Positions 46,178 through 56,474 of a stretch of 64,000 nucleotides of DNA are shown here, in pieces. Origin of the DNA: Aphrophora alni (Eukaryota > Arthropoda > Insecta > Hemiptera > Aphrophoridae); contig OY740765.1 in assembly GCA_963513935.1 (NCBI GenBank), positions 122,207,362 through 122,271,361 of the forward strand, in the 5' to 3' direction. Under the pieces are notes generated by a model that was not told the DNA's origin, searched no databases, and saw only the letters and a program-made list of their open reading frames with translations. Numbering within the stretch: position 1 is the first letter of the stretch; every line of letters starts with the position of its first letter. Position numbers and translations under genes: made by a program.

Positions 46178-46206
<29 letters not shown>

Positions 46207-46225
46207 TTGTTTGTTTGTTTGTTTG
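46178..46225. repeat. (TA)(TG)(TTTG)n compound microsatellite
   Basis: A TATATATATG run into TGTGTG and then TTTGTTTG repeats. Confidence 0.9.
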
Positions 46226-46639
46226 TGTTATAGAATTGCTACAGTTTGTTTTTATTTGGTTTCCAAAGAGAGTTTAGAAAAAATTATTATTTTAATATAT
46301 AGTATTATCTCAAGATATTTTTTTCTAGTATGAAGTGAGGGTGTTACTAGTACAGACATTGCCTTGGAGACAAAAAATAATTTTGTTTTGTTACTAGTTA
46401 TACAGTGTTTAATTTATTATTTAGTTTTTATTTTAAGAGTGGTCACTCTAATATTAATTGTAATTGTTTTTGAAGAATAAATAAATAAAAATTATGTTAA
46501 GTTTTGTTTCTTACTCCATGTCCAAAACGTAGCTTATTTACATTTATTATTTCCTGTCTGCTAGATTTTGTTTTTCGAAACCTAAGGTTTTGATAATGTC
46601 AGTGTTAACGGCTTCTTAGCATTTTGATTTTTTTTTTGG

Positions 46640-47430
46640 AGAAATATTAACAGTCTTTAAAAATTATTGATTTATATGTTTTATAGCAATTGTGACTTCA
46701 GTGGTAGGTAGACAATGATTGGAAATTTATTTTTTCTCCATCATCGTTTCGTAAACCATGATGAACACGATACGTAAACGCTTTCATTGTCTCTTATTTC
46801 CACACAATTAGGAACCCTTTGTAGGATGAATTCTTTAATTACTTTGAAAATATTATCAACGATATTATTAAACCAAAAAAGTATATTTGTAATTTAAATG
46901 AATTGAAGCTCTACATATGATCATTTTCTTTTGATCTGTCTTGATTTAATATAGGCTACTATTGATTTGTATATTGCATATAGTTCTTCTGTAAAATTAC
47001 TGGTATGTTTTTAATGAGAATTTTATACTTTCATTTAAGCAGGGATGTAAAAAATCAGCTTATTTTTTATCCATCTGTAAACATATTTGTAAAATTTGTG
47101 GATGTACAATTTAAATTATGTGACAATCCTTGTTGCAGCTATGTGGGATTTATTGAATTTTTTAAGATTTAATATTACGAAATTTGGGAGTTTTAATTCC
47201 GTTAATGCTAGAGGTAGAACAAAATCTATTTATTTATCTATTGAAATTGAAGGATGTATATCGAAAAAATCTAAGTGAGAAAATTTATAATGTTTTTATG
47301 GAAATTGATGGATTCTTTTATTCATATACTCTGTGATCAAATTTTGGGAGTTTGTGAAGAACTATATGAAACGTATTCAAGGAGTTTGTTAATTAATAAG
47401 AACCTTTGAATAACTTTACCTATATAGCAA
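46640..47430 (-). pseudogene. RNase H-containing remnant of a non-LTR retrotransposon
   Basis: On the minus strand YRWIKNKL overlaps a shifted FTDG (about 47085-47095, first catalytic Asp). It is followed by LNESIKFSLKTYQ and, after a shift, NFTEELYAIYKSI (46960-47000, catalytic Glu). Downstream come IKEFILQRVPNCVEIRDNE and VYVSCSSW. The upstream sequence to about 47430 is compatible with the region between reverse transcriptase and RNase H. Motif spacing is right, but the frame is badly broken. Confidence 0.5.
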
Positions 47431-47809
47431 TGACTTGTGGTGTTTTAAAACCACCTATTGATATCCTTAGAATTTGGTTTTATTTCTAGTGTGAGAAATT
47501 TGACCAAAACGAAAACTACAAAAATATAATTTTTGTGTTATTAGTGATTTGCGTACCGGTACTTATAACAAGAATCTGGATCTGCGCATTTTCTTCCACA
47601 TGCAAGTGACTTGATTATATCAATATCATTTTGACATTTGGTCATAAGATAGTTAATATGTTGGATTGAACTTTAGTTCCTTGTCCCGATCACTCCTAAT
47701 ATTTTGTGGGTCTCTTCAATCCATCCAAAGTGAAGTTTAATGTGCTAGTAAATATGAGCGTTTTTTTGAGAGTTTAATTCCAGGCCCAGATGTTTGTGTA
47801 TATGAAAGC

Positions 47810-47970
47810 TGTTTAGAAAGTAAGTTCCATTTCTGTCTGGCGCACTGAGGATGGTGTAGTGATGTGATCTTTGCACAGCTATATAGCCTGACTCAGCATG
47901 AGTCAGGCAGTGCTAGTGAGATAGTTTTTCAGCCAGTTCTTGTGTCAATAATGTTATTCAAAATGACCAC
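47810..47970. mobile_element. possible terminus of a mariner-like or other DNA element
   Basis: AAAGCTGTTTAGAAAGTAAG resembles mariner-type terminal sequence, and a perfect hairpin GCCTGACTCA/TGAGTCAGGC with a 3-base loop is at 47886-47908. No transposase follows, so the assignment is tentative. Confidence 0.3.
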
Positions 47971-48119
47971 TAAACATACACGTACAAATTGGATGACTGC
48001 TGCGCTCTCGGTAGACTACTGAGAAACGTTAAGTATGTGTTATGTGTGTTGTTTGTCTGAGGGTAACATTAGAAAGTCTGTGACATCAGAGCAATAGCGC
48101 CCAAAAACAAAATGGTTAG

Positions 48120-48300
48120 GTTACATATAGGCTGGGGAGGAGTGTGATGTCATAGTTGGGGAGAAGGTATGACGTCATAGGTCGGGGTGGAAGCATAAAG
48201 TCATAGGTTTCGGGAGGGTGGACCACGTCGTAGGTTGGGGTGGGGGTACGACGTTATATGTTGGGGTGAGGTATGAAATTATACGTTGGGGTTTAATGTA
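48120..48300. repeat. ~28-bp G-rich minisatellite
   Basis: About seven units of the form GTATGACGTCATAGGTTGGG with variable spacers; G-rich on the plus strand. Confidence 0.75.
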
Positions 48301-48304
48301 CGAA

Positions 48305-48600
48305 ACTACAACTGAAACCTTTTCTTACTCTACAATCTTGTACTACCTTATACCGTTTTTGTTGTTAACTTTTAATGTTAGGAATCACAACTGTAACCTC
48401 TTCTTACTCTACAATCTTGTACTCCATATACTGTTTTGTTGTTAACTTTAACGATCACAACCACAACTGAAAGCTTTTACAGTCTTAAACGCTACAATCT
48501 TGTACTTCTGTATACCATTTTGTTTTTTAACATTTAATGATCGGAACCACAATTTAAACCTTTTCTTACTCTACAATCATTTATTTCCATATAACTAGAA
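48305..48600. repeat. ~80-bp minisatellite, four units
   Basis: Landmark ACAACTGAAACCTTTTCTTA, CTCTACAATCTTGTACT and TTTTGTTGTTAACTTT recur at about 48308, 48387, 48463 and 48548 (spacings of about 76 to 85). Confidence 0.8.
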
Positions 48601-48604
48601 CGTG

Positions 48605-48745
48605 CTACACTTGAGAACCAAATTGGAGTGGGGGAAGGATGGGGGTGTGATGGGAAAGGGTGGGGGTAGTGGGGTGTGGTGAGTGTATGGTGAGGGTGTG
48701 TTTACGGGGGAGGTGTGGTGGGGGATAGTGGGGCGAGGTTACCTC
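48605..48745 (+). repeat. G-rich simple sequence with quadruplex potential
   Basis: Many GGG/GGGG runs at short spacing on the plus strand (GGGGGAAGGATGGGGGTGTG and onward). It is the opposite strand bias to the C-rich array at 37397-37655 that precedes the related repeat unit. Confidence 0.7.
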
Positions 48746-48900
48746 TCCCTATTGCCCCTAACCTTGGCTCCTCCCTCCCTCCCATTTTTGGTCGCCATTT
48801 TATGTCAGCCATTTTTGTTGTCGTCTGCTATTGACGTCACATTTACATGTTACACCCTGACGTCATGCTCTGTGATTTCAGACCCATAACTTTTTATTTC

Positions 48901-48968
48901 CAGGTAGGATTCGAACCATTGAAGTCTGGATTTGAAGCCAGACACTATACTGACTGAGCTGTCGTGCA
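48901..48968 (-). ncRNA. tRNA-like sequence (degenerate; SINE head or tRNA pseudogene)
   Basis: On the minus strand CAGCTCAGTCAGTATAGTG resembles a tRNA D-arm/A box, TCTGG/CCAGA makes an anticodon-type stem, and GGTTCGAATCC is a perfect B box. The anticodon loop has 8 bases, the T stem has only two good pairs and the acceptor ends (GCACGAC and ACCTGGA) do not pair, so it is not a functional tRNA. A pol III-transcribed SINE head is the likeliest origin. Confidence 0.5.
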
Positions 48969-49049
48969 TAGTATTACTCGTTGTATATTTAATGGAGTAT
49001 ATAAGTCGCCATGTTTGTTGTTGTTGTCGACTGTCGTAGTTAATTTTGT

Positions 49050-49466
49050 TACCGACAACGATGCGCTGTAGGGAGCGTTTATAATTACAGTATTATTTAA
49101 TAGTTTACATTTATCAGAACCAGAGTGCACCACCACACATTGGTTTATTTTTGATATTCACCTCTACAATAATATGTGATATATTTATATGATTTATAGT
49201 TACTCATATTGACTACGAGAGCTCAGCAGCAGTAGTAGTAGTTCAGTTTTCGTGGAAACCAGAGCACAGGCAAGTACACTGGTTAATTGTAATATTTATA
49301 ACAAAATACGTTTATAGAATGTACATAATGTTACACACAAACGCCGATGCACAAACATGGATGTCTGACACGTATCCCTTACCGTAAGGCGTACCGATTT
49401 TTTCGCGCGCGCGCATAAAACTCGCGTACGCCACACGGTACGGAACTAGCTCGTACCTCTAGGTTT
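49050..49466 (+). repeat. composite dispersed repeat ending in a CG-rich palindrome, copy 2
   Basis: Aligns over its whole length with 37658-38015: CCGACAACGATGCGCTGTAG, GAACCAGAGTGCACCACCAC, ACAGGCAAGTACAC, CCGTAAGGCGTACCGATTTTTT, (CG)n, AAAACTCGCGTACGCC. The inner 60 bases (49382-49441) fold as a hairpin around the CG run. Confidence 0.8.
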
Positions 49467-49469
49467 AGG

Positions 49470-50055
49470 ATTTTTGATAGGATGAAAAACAAAACTAGTC
49501 AAACCCATGAACTCTACAAGTACCTTATTGGTAACATGAAAGATAAAAAGTACAATTTCACACAAAATACAATTTCCAAAAACACTGTCTGGATAAATGG
49601 TTTAACAGTTTTAAAAATACAATTGTTAAATTACTGTCTGGGGAGAAATGATATATACATGTTAAGTTAAACAGATAAAAGATAGCCTACTTGTGTTTAT
49701 GTATCTTATACGTGTTACACCTAAAACCTATGACCAAAGATAGTTAACCTAACCTACCTCTTAACTATAAAATGTGTATTAGATTGCACCACAGATATTT
49801 GTAAATCTAAAGTGTAATATATAATGTGTATTATAATGTATAAAAAGTTTACGTTTCTACTTTTATCTAATGTCGGTAATAGTTCCAACGTTCACTCCTA
49901 GAGGGGAGTGTCGGTAATAGTTACAACGATCGCAGCTAGTGACGCGCAAGTAGAAAGTACTTTCAGCCAGGAGCTACCTAACCGTAACCATCATAGTTCT
50001 TACCCAACCTCCAAGTATTATCATCATATTACCTACCCAAAATTAACCACACCTA
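49470..50055. other. no gene seen
   Basis: AT-rich, with two copies of GTGTCGGTAATAGTT-like sequence at 49870-49925. No exon is supported. Confidence 0.4.
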
Positions 50056-50057
50056 CC

Positions 50058-50710
50058 CTAAAAATAACCAGTGTTTATCTCAAAAATTGTATGTGGGTTT
50101 TCAGATCTCCATATTGAATTGTGTCTGTTAACAGACCAATTGATATGGAATGTACTTTCGTTTGAAAAAAATATGTCCTCTAAAAATAATTGGTTTTCAT
50201 CAATCTTGTTCAACATTTCAACGGCGAAATTAGAACGTTTTGCACCATCATCAGGTTTCAATTCCTGCAATAGCTGGATTATGTACGCGTGTAATTTCAG
50301 TCTTTTGTGTAGAACTATGGATTGTTTTTGAAATACCTAACTCTAAGCTTCGTCGAGGTATTGACTTTTTAGGACTTCCGATTGCAGATTGTCTAATAAG
50401 TTAAACTTTTTCGTCCGGATACACTTGGCCTGCCAGATGATATCTGCTTTTGAACTGATCCAGTTTTTTCGAATTGTTTGAACCAACGTCGTATGTTATT
50501 TTCATGTGGTGGATCTCTTCTGTATTCGCGTGTCAAAATACACGTTGCACTGAAATTACAGACTTGAATTCAACCAGCAACAAAACACACTTTGTGTTTT
50601 CTTTATTAGAGAGTATAATAACACACTCCACACAGAACACTCCAGAAAACACAAATCACACTACCACAACAATGCAAGAACTAATTTTGATGTTACAACA
50701 GCTGTAAAAC
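50058..50710 (-). pseudogene. mariner/IS630-type transposase remnant, N-terminal two-thirds
   Basis: Read right to left the pieces align with a mariner-like transposase. They are an N-terminal VEFKSVISVQRVF, then KITYDV/RRWFKQFEKTGSV and SSGRPSVS (helix-turn-helix and linker, about 50390-50500), IGSPKKSIPRRSLELGISKT, then MQELKPDDGAKRSNFAVEML, NQLFLEDIFFSNESTFHINW (the first catalytic Asp is replaced: S-N-E-S where related proteins have T-D-E-A) and WRSENPHTIFE. The rest of the DDE domain is absent. Frameshifts occur near 50280 and 50420. Confidence 0.7.
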
Positions 50711-50759
50711 AAACTTTTGGGTTATATAAATACATGTCCTCTTTGGGTTATAAACAAAT

Positions 50760-51350
50760 AAAATACTAAAACTATTTAATTTAATACTATTATTTATTAT
50801 TTAGAATTAGTTTTAATGACAAATCAGATTAAGAATAACAATATCATAATTTTAAAACAAGATTTTCATATATGCTCAGAAGTTTCATATACATTCAATA
50901 TAAAGGCTGGAATTAAAGTCCTGTACCTATGTATAACTTTTTAACGTTTACATAGACTTGAAAATTTAAGGACATTGTAATAGTTTACATTTTATTATAA
51001 TGTATAAATTTCAAGACCTTTTAGAGGCTTAAAGTGGAGGATAATTCAATTTCATTTTTAAACAGCACTAATAGTTGTGTGAAGGTCACTTTAAAGGTTT
51101 CATTAAGACAAAAGATACCACAAACATAAAATTAAAAATTTCTAATCCAAGTTATCCGATTTTCACATCTTTCGAAAATGTTTAAGATCCAAGATTCATT
51201 CACAGGAAGCTTTGTTATATTATGAATCATGGATTAAAAAATGATATGGAATTATTACCTGCTGTTCTGAATTTAAAAATAAAGTATTAGATACACTTAT
51301 GATTGCACACCAGCGGCGTTGGAGGTCTTTTTTGAGGTAGAAATGCCTTC
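50760..51350. other. no gene seen
   Basis: AT-rich sequence with nothing assignable. Confidence 0.45.
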
Positions 51351-51357
51351 CCCGGTA

Positions 51358-51547
51358 CCGCCTCTCTTATCTAAATACCGCAGGCTCGAGCCAAAGAGTA
51401 TATGTTGGAGAGAGAGGAGCGTCGGGGTTCAGTTCTAATTTGGGAGAGGGGCTCCCTCGCCAAAAGTAGAACTGAACCCCGATGCCTCCTCTCTCCCCAA
51501 TATATACAATTTGGCTCGAGCCTGTAGTACTTAGGGAAGAGAGGCGG
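51358..51547. mobile_element. 190-bp near-perfect hairpin element flanked by TA
   Basis: The left arm 51358-51451 and right arm 51455-51547 are reverse complements at roughly 85 percent identity over some 93 bases, with a loop of only about 3 bases (GGG-GCT-CCC). Key blocks are CCGCCTCTCTT, AGGCTCGAGCCAAA and CGGGGTTCAGTTCTA with their complements. Both outer edges are bordered by TA (51356-51357 and 51548-51549), as for Tc1/mariner-type MITEs. If transcribed, either strand would form a long hairpin RNA. Confidence 0.75.
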
Positions 51548-51666
51548 TAAAAGGGAGTAATTATGAAAGGTCGCCACCATTTTGTAATATGTTGGAAAAC
51601 TTCAATTTAAAAAAAAAGGTTTTTGATACAACTTGTATTTTTAAGAGTTTTATTCTTATATTATAT

Positions 51667-51670
<4 letters not shown>

Positions 51671-51718
<48 letters not shown>
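51671..51718. repeat. (TA)n microsatellite
   Basis: About 23 TA units preceded by ATTATATTATATT. Confidence 0.95.
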
Positions 51719-51724
51719 CCTCCG

Positions 51725-52650
51725 AATCTACGGCCTATGTTTAGGGCGTGCTTTTAATTAGTTTGTTATCTTCTATATGGGATAAAGATTAAAGATATAA
51801 TATCCTACAGCATATAAGATCGACCGGCAATCTGAATGTGTGCAAGTCGATTTTATTAAATTATTTTAACTCTATGTCCTACCTTAAAATACTTGTATAG
51901 GTCTTATTCAAACTGCTGTAAATTTTAGGTCGAATACATAGCAGATACAATAGATACAAGTGTTTTAAGACATAGCCTAGAATTGAAATAATTTAATAAA
52001 ATACATACCTATCCATGCAAATAATCTGCCTTATATTTTGTAGAAATTAGATTGTTGCTACAAATTTAAGATTAAAAAAATAATAATAATAACACCCAAT
52101 AATAATGGACTAAATAATAAATTTCCTATCTTTCACAGGGCGTAGATTCTAAACGGTTGGACTTATCAAACAACAACACGAAGCAAAAAGTAAAAAAATA
52201 TATATATATATTTTATCCAAAAACAATATGAAAATATCGTATTGCTGTTAAAAAAAAAAAATGCCATATCGGAAAATAGCGGCGACTTTTCAAATTTTGA
52301 TGAAATATTTTTAAAACATAAAAAATTATGAAAGGTTCCCAATTTGAAATATTTGTACCTCTTCTAGTTTTATATATACTAATTTTGGTCGTCTTCAGTT
52401 GATCACACTGTATATGTAAATTAGCAACAAATAAATTGATATAACTCTTTTAACATTATACCCGAGCTTACATATCCAAGCATACAACTCGAAAACGTTT
52501 ACAGTAGCAACATCCATTGTACAATGACTCATTTTAAATATCATATTAAGTTAAGCGAAATTGCGTAAAGAAAGAAAGGGGATAAAATAACTCGTAAGAA
52601 AAAGGATAGCTGTCCTATGAGTAGTTGCTTCATCTTGATATTAATTTTAT
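51725..52650. other. no gene seen
   Basis: AT-rich; no recognisable element. Confidence 0.45.
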
Positions 52651-52654
52651 TTTG

Positions 52655-52960
52655 TATTTGCAGATTGACATTGGTGGAAGAACAAAAGTCTGTGCACATC
52701 AAAGATTTGATTTGCATCAAAATAACTGCTCTGTACCAGTCCTGAAGATGGTTTATTTTGCAATGATGGAATCACATATTGTATATGGTCTTATTTGTTG
52801 GGGAGACATATACTACAAATTGTAGACAAATTACTAATGTTCAAAAACTAATAATAAAAGTAATTTTGAAGAAACACAAGATCATTCTAAGATATCTCTT
52901 ATGTGTTTGAATAAAATCATTCACAAATCTGAGATCAGAGGGAAAAAAAAGCGTGTAGGC
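52655..52960 (+). pseudogene. non-LTR reverse-transcriptase C-terminal fragment
   Basis: The plus frame reads CSVPVLKMVYFAMMESHIVY and GLICWGD (the typical Y-x-A-x-x-E-S-H-I-x-Y-G-L-x-x-W-G segment), a stop, then after a shift KLLMFKKLIIKVILKK. It lacks the catalytic part. A good pyrimidine-rich TTTTGTATTTGCAG lies just upstream at 52651-52664, which I take as coincidental. Confidence 0.65.
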
Positions 52961-52978
52961 TACTACATAGGAATCAAC

Positions 52979-53235
52979 GATTGACATTAGTGTCTTGGTT
53001 GAGGTTGACCTTGTTTCAACATTGTTTTTTAAAATAATATATCTCGAATTTCTATCTGAATTTCACGAATCCCCGATTGACATTTATTTGTGTCTCGGCC
53101 GAGGTTAGCTTGTTCCAACAATGTTTCTTTTATAATGCATCTCGAATTTCTATGTCAACCTTTGGGTTTCCGATTGGCATTTGTGCCTCAGCTCAGGTTA
53201 ACCTTGTTTGAACAATGTTTCTTTTTACTGTTAGT
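52979..53235. repeat. ~95-bp minisatellite, 2.6 copies
   Basis: Units start CGATTGACATT and continue GTGTCTCGGCCGAGGTTAGC, AACAATGTTTCTTTT and ATCTCGAATTTCTATG, at about 52979, 53074 and 53170. Confidence 0.8.
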
Positions 53236-53239
53236 TTAG

Positions 53240-54030
53240 TGAAATAAATATTTTCTGGGAAAAAATAGCATAAAGTACGATTCCCCAAATTTTTATCGAT
53301 ATTTTCTATTTAAATAATGGTTGCAATGTCGTAAATTTTTATTTATTTATTTATTTTTTTCCATGTTATTAATTCCTTTAAAATGAATGTTGCTACAATA
53401 AACGTTTTCAAGTTGTAACCCTTCGAAACCTTTTCGCCTTGACTAAAGTTTTATTACTTCACTTCTAAAATATTCTGAACGTTTTAGATATGCATTAGTA
53501 ACATTATGGTTCCATAAATTTCTAAAAACATTTTTTGATAGTCGGATACAGTTGAAATTTATTTTGGTGTAAAAAAAAGTACTGACTTTTTAAAATTAAT
53601 TTGTTATCGACTTAGGCCATTATATAAATGAGGGGTTTTGCTTCCATTTACAATTTGTTAGTTAACTCACCCTCAGATCTCAAATGTGGTTTAAATTAAA
53701 AATGATGTCAAAATGTAGAGTAATTGACTCTTAAAATATTATGAAAGTTGCAGATATTTTAAATACCAGTTTAAAATATGAACGTTTCAGATGTTTCATA
53801 AATAGAACAGTTAATTAATTATCTCATTTGATTTTATCTGAAGCATTAAAAAAGTGTTGGGACCTTCTAGCCTAAATATAATTAATCTCTTACAGGTATA
53901 TCATTCAAATATTCCATGCAAGTTCTGAAAATGTATTTTTAGAGGTAAATCTTTTTTAGGGATAATGGTGTGTGTTAATATTTTTTAAAGTAAGATTTCT
54001 CGATTTCCTACATAAATGGTGCTTGGGACA
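53240..54030. other. 3' flank of the secreted-protein gene
   Basis: Nothing coding is seen. AATAAATAAATAAA on the minus strand at 53337-53360 could be its poly(A) signal, about 0.7 kb past the stop. A GTGAGT donor-like site on the minus strand at 53664-53669 might indicate a 3'-UTR intron. Confidence 0.35.
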
Positions 54031-54034
54031 GTAT

Positions 54035-55129
54035 TCAAGAAAACTTCGTTCTGTTGTTCACATATTTAACTGCATCTGGTTGTGATAAGTATAATTTGGG
54101 AACTACTTCGTCTAGTATGACCGGGTTTCGATATTTAATATAAAAACCACCATCTTTATTATTTTCATCTACATCTTCATCATAATCATCTTTACCTTCA
54201 TTATAATCGTCTTTATCGTCCTCATTAAATACATCCTGAGGTTCTTGTAACTGTTTTGAATTTATGGTTCTCGAATTCTTCCTAAATTCTTTTATACGTG
54301 GATATATCTTGAAATAAAAAAAAACAGGTACAGTTCCTTCTTTTTTTGATTTTGTACTTTCGTTTTGTGATCTCTGTTTTTGATTAACTTGTTTACGTTT
54401 ATCAACAAATGTTTTATTATCATCAACTTCGTCTTTTTCAAGACCTTTTCTTAGATTTCCTGTTGACTTTTTCTTTGAGACGTTATTTTGTATATCATTC
54501 ACTGTTTTGTTTGCATCGAGTGACCTTTTTCTTGGCCCAGATTTTAAATCATTTAAAGGAATTAATTTTATTTTACTCCTAGTTTTATGTTTGTTTCCTG
54601 ACTTCATAGGTGACACTTCTGATCTTTTGTTTGAATTGTGTGAACTTTTGATTTCATCGATAACCTCATTATCAGCAATACAAAAGCTATGTTTGTCGTC
54701 TTTCACTTCTTGTGGATTAAAATTTTGTAGACTGTATGGTATATACCTTGGAACTACCGATTTTTTGTTTACAGTATATTCTGAACGTTGTTGATAACCT
54801 GACTTTTGTCGCTCATTTTCTTGTATGGCAGAAATTGCGTTCAGTTTGCGTTTACCATAACGTGACCGATATCGTAAGATACTGCTTTTAGGTTTTAATG
54901 TGTTCAGTAAATCTTCTTTTGGGGTTTGTTTCAGTTTACTAGACTGAACGGAATCCTGATAATTGATATTTTGGAGTCTTCTTTTGGTCCTAATTGCTTC
55001 TGGAATATCGTCTACTTCATTCATTACATCGACGTTAAGAATTTCTTCAATTTTCAGTTCACAATATAATGGTAATGCACAAAGTACAACTAGTCCAAAA
55101 TTAATCGTCAAGTGTGAGAGTTTATCCAT
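54035..55129 (-). CDS. uncharacterised secreted protein with dibasic and amidation-type sites (peptide-precursor-like)
   Basis: A single open exon of 364 codons, by far the longest non-repetitive frame here. Residues 1-23 form a signal peptide (MDKLSHL, hydrophobic INFGLVVLCALPLYC). The mature part is Lys/Arg/Asn-rich with one cysteine (C150) and several dibasic sites: KRR at 49-51, KR at 168-169, RKR at 200-202 and KR at 244-245. SILRYRSRYGKR at 83-94 has the Gly-Lys-Arg form that precedes C-terminal amidation. A hydrophobic VPVFFYFKIYPRIK lies at 267-280 and an Asp/Glu-rich stretch at 303-326. The ATG at 55129 directly follows an acceptor, TTGCCTTATTTTACAG. A peptide precursor or basic secreted structural protein are both possible; I know no match. 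Confidence 0.7.
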   Translation of the reverse strand: MDKLSHLTINFGLVVLCALPLYCELKIEEILNVDVMNEVDDIPEAIRTKRRLQNINYQDSVQSSKLKQTPKEDLLNTLKPKSSILRYRSRYGKRKLNAISAIQENERQKSGYQQRSEYTVNKKSVVPRYIPYSLQNFNPQEVKDDKHSFCIADNEVIDEIKSSHNSNKRSEVSPMKSGNKHKTRSKIKLIPLNDLKSGPRKRSLDANKTVNDIQNNVSKKKSTGNLRKGLEKDEVDDNKTFVDKRKQVNQKQRSQNESTKSKKEGTVPVFFYFKIYPRIKEFRKNSRTINSKQLQEPQDVFNEDDKDDYNEGKDDYDEDVDENNKDGGFYIKYRNPVILDEVVPKLYLSQPDAVKYVNNRTKFS

Positions 55130-55213
55130 CTGTAAAATAAGGCAAAATTTAAGAATTGTCTTAATAACAGTTAAATGAACTAAAGTTATTTATTTTACTG
55201 CCGTTCATTTTAC
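55130..55213 (-). other. 5'-UTR intron of the secreted-protein gene
   Basis: 84-base candidate intron, from a donor CAAG|GTAAAATG at 55213 to the acceptor TTATTTTACAG ending at 55130, immediately before the ATG. The upstream non-coding exon would lie at about 55214-55300. The size is typical for short insect introns. Confidence 0.45.
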
Positions 55214-55364
55214 CTTGAGTGTATTAGGTTAGATTAATTTATATATTAAACTAAATTTTATTTTATTTAAAGTTATTTAGGTTGTAATATTAGTTCAATA
55301 AACAACGCTATTAGCCATAAAACGGAGGAGAACTTCCAAATACTTTACTTCTTGCTACTATTGT

Positions 55365-55940
55365 AGATCAATGTAACAAAATAAAGGAAAATGTTGAAAC
55401 AAGAATAATGACAGGAAACCGACCCTACTACGTCAATATATAACTTGTAAAATCCAGACTCCTTTAAAGAACTACAAAGTTAAAGCTTTGTAAAATTATT
55501 ATAAGACATGTGGTAGTGTATTTTTACGAAACACGAAATATAATTTTACGAAGAACCTTTGAAAGGAATATAATCAGAAGAATTTATGGTTCAACGGAAG
55601 AAGAAGAATTTATGATGAAAACAGAAACTGAAGAAGATTCTAACAGAGAGAACAATAATATACCCAAACATGAAGATAACGCGCGTTTTGTCCAGTGAGT
55701 TTAATGGATCGAACGTGTGGAAAGAATACTAAATAGTCGTAAGGAGTATTTGAAGGAAAGCGAAAACTAGGGAGGCCACACAAATATATGGAAGGACAAG
55801 GTGAAAGCTGACCTGATGAAAATGTAAATTGTTACCAGGAGAAATGTGGCGATGTATCGTAGGAGGAGGAGGAGGATTATGAGAGACTCCAGAGCTCATC
55901 CCAGGCAGTAGAACTGGATGATAATGAAGACACGACTATT
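55365..55940 (+). pseudogene. LINE reverse-transcriptase C-terminal remnant
   Basis: Reads ETRIMTGNRPYYVNI and RTTKLKLCKIIIRHVVVY, then LRRTFERNIIRRIYGSTEEE, a diverged acidic stretch, WIERVERI, KLGRPHKY and VNCYQEKCGD. This is the familiar C-terminal order (N-x-C/P-Y-Y, T-K-x-K-L-Y-K-x-I-I-R-P-V, R-I-Y-G, W-x-G-H-V, G-R-P) of LINE polymerases seen widely in insects. Polymerase catalytic motifs are absent. Stops and shifts are present. It overlaps the presumed promoter region of the minus-strand secreted-protein gene. Confidence 0.8.
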
Positions 55941-56221
55941 GAATACGAGGTTATAGGTAACAGCTACATATAGGGCTTGAGTGGAATTAATCTCCTATGG
56001 AATGCATGGTTTGAAACAGGGTAACATTAAAAGGAATGTCAGCGTATGATGGTGTACTATTCAAAAGGTTCTGGCCCAGAGCAAAAATTCAACAGAGACT
56101 GCTTTATATGTACCAAGAATGAAGTTGAAGGAGTATTTAATTTGTAGGATTACAGTCTTCTAACTATATGTGTGTTGCAATCTTACAATGTTCTTGACTA
56201 CATGAATTCAAATTTCCCCCC

Positions 56222-56468
56222 TGTTTTTTAACAGAAAGAAACCTTTCGGTCATCATTGCTTTGTAAAAAAATGAAGAATAGAAGATAAAATAAAGACCCC
56301 AAGTCCTCGAATACTCTAATAAAGTTCGAGCTGAAAGAGAACAAGATTTGACCAAGAGATTTGATAGGAAATATGAAAATGAAGAATCTATTCCAAGAAT
56401 AAGTAAAAAAAGGTGTAGGTCCACCAAACGTCCTTCGGTATTGCCAAGTCTGTACTAACTATAGCGAG
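56222..56468 (-). repeat. near-complete copy of the ~240-bp repeat family
   Basis: CCTTTCGGTCATCATTGCTT, AGATAAAATAAAGACCCCAA, CTCGAATACTCTAATAAAGT and AAAAAGGTGTAGGTCCACC. It aligns end to end with 41640-41892 in reverse. Confidence 0.75.
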
Positions 56469-56474
56469 CCATTA

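Noticed and set aside
48218..48445. 75-codon plus frame over the G-rich and 80-bp minisatellites
   Set aside because: Repeat-derived, with no start or splice context.
48901..48968. Functional tRNA gene
   Set aside because: The acceptor arms do not pair, the anticodon loop has eight bases and the T stem is too weak.
54507..54794. 95-codon plus-strand frame inside the secreted-protein gene
   Set aside because: It is the antisense shadow of the long minus-strand exon, which has a signal peptide and a splice-adjacent start.
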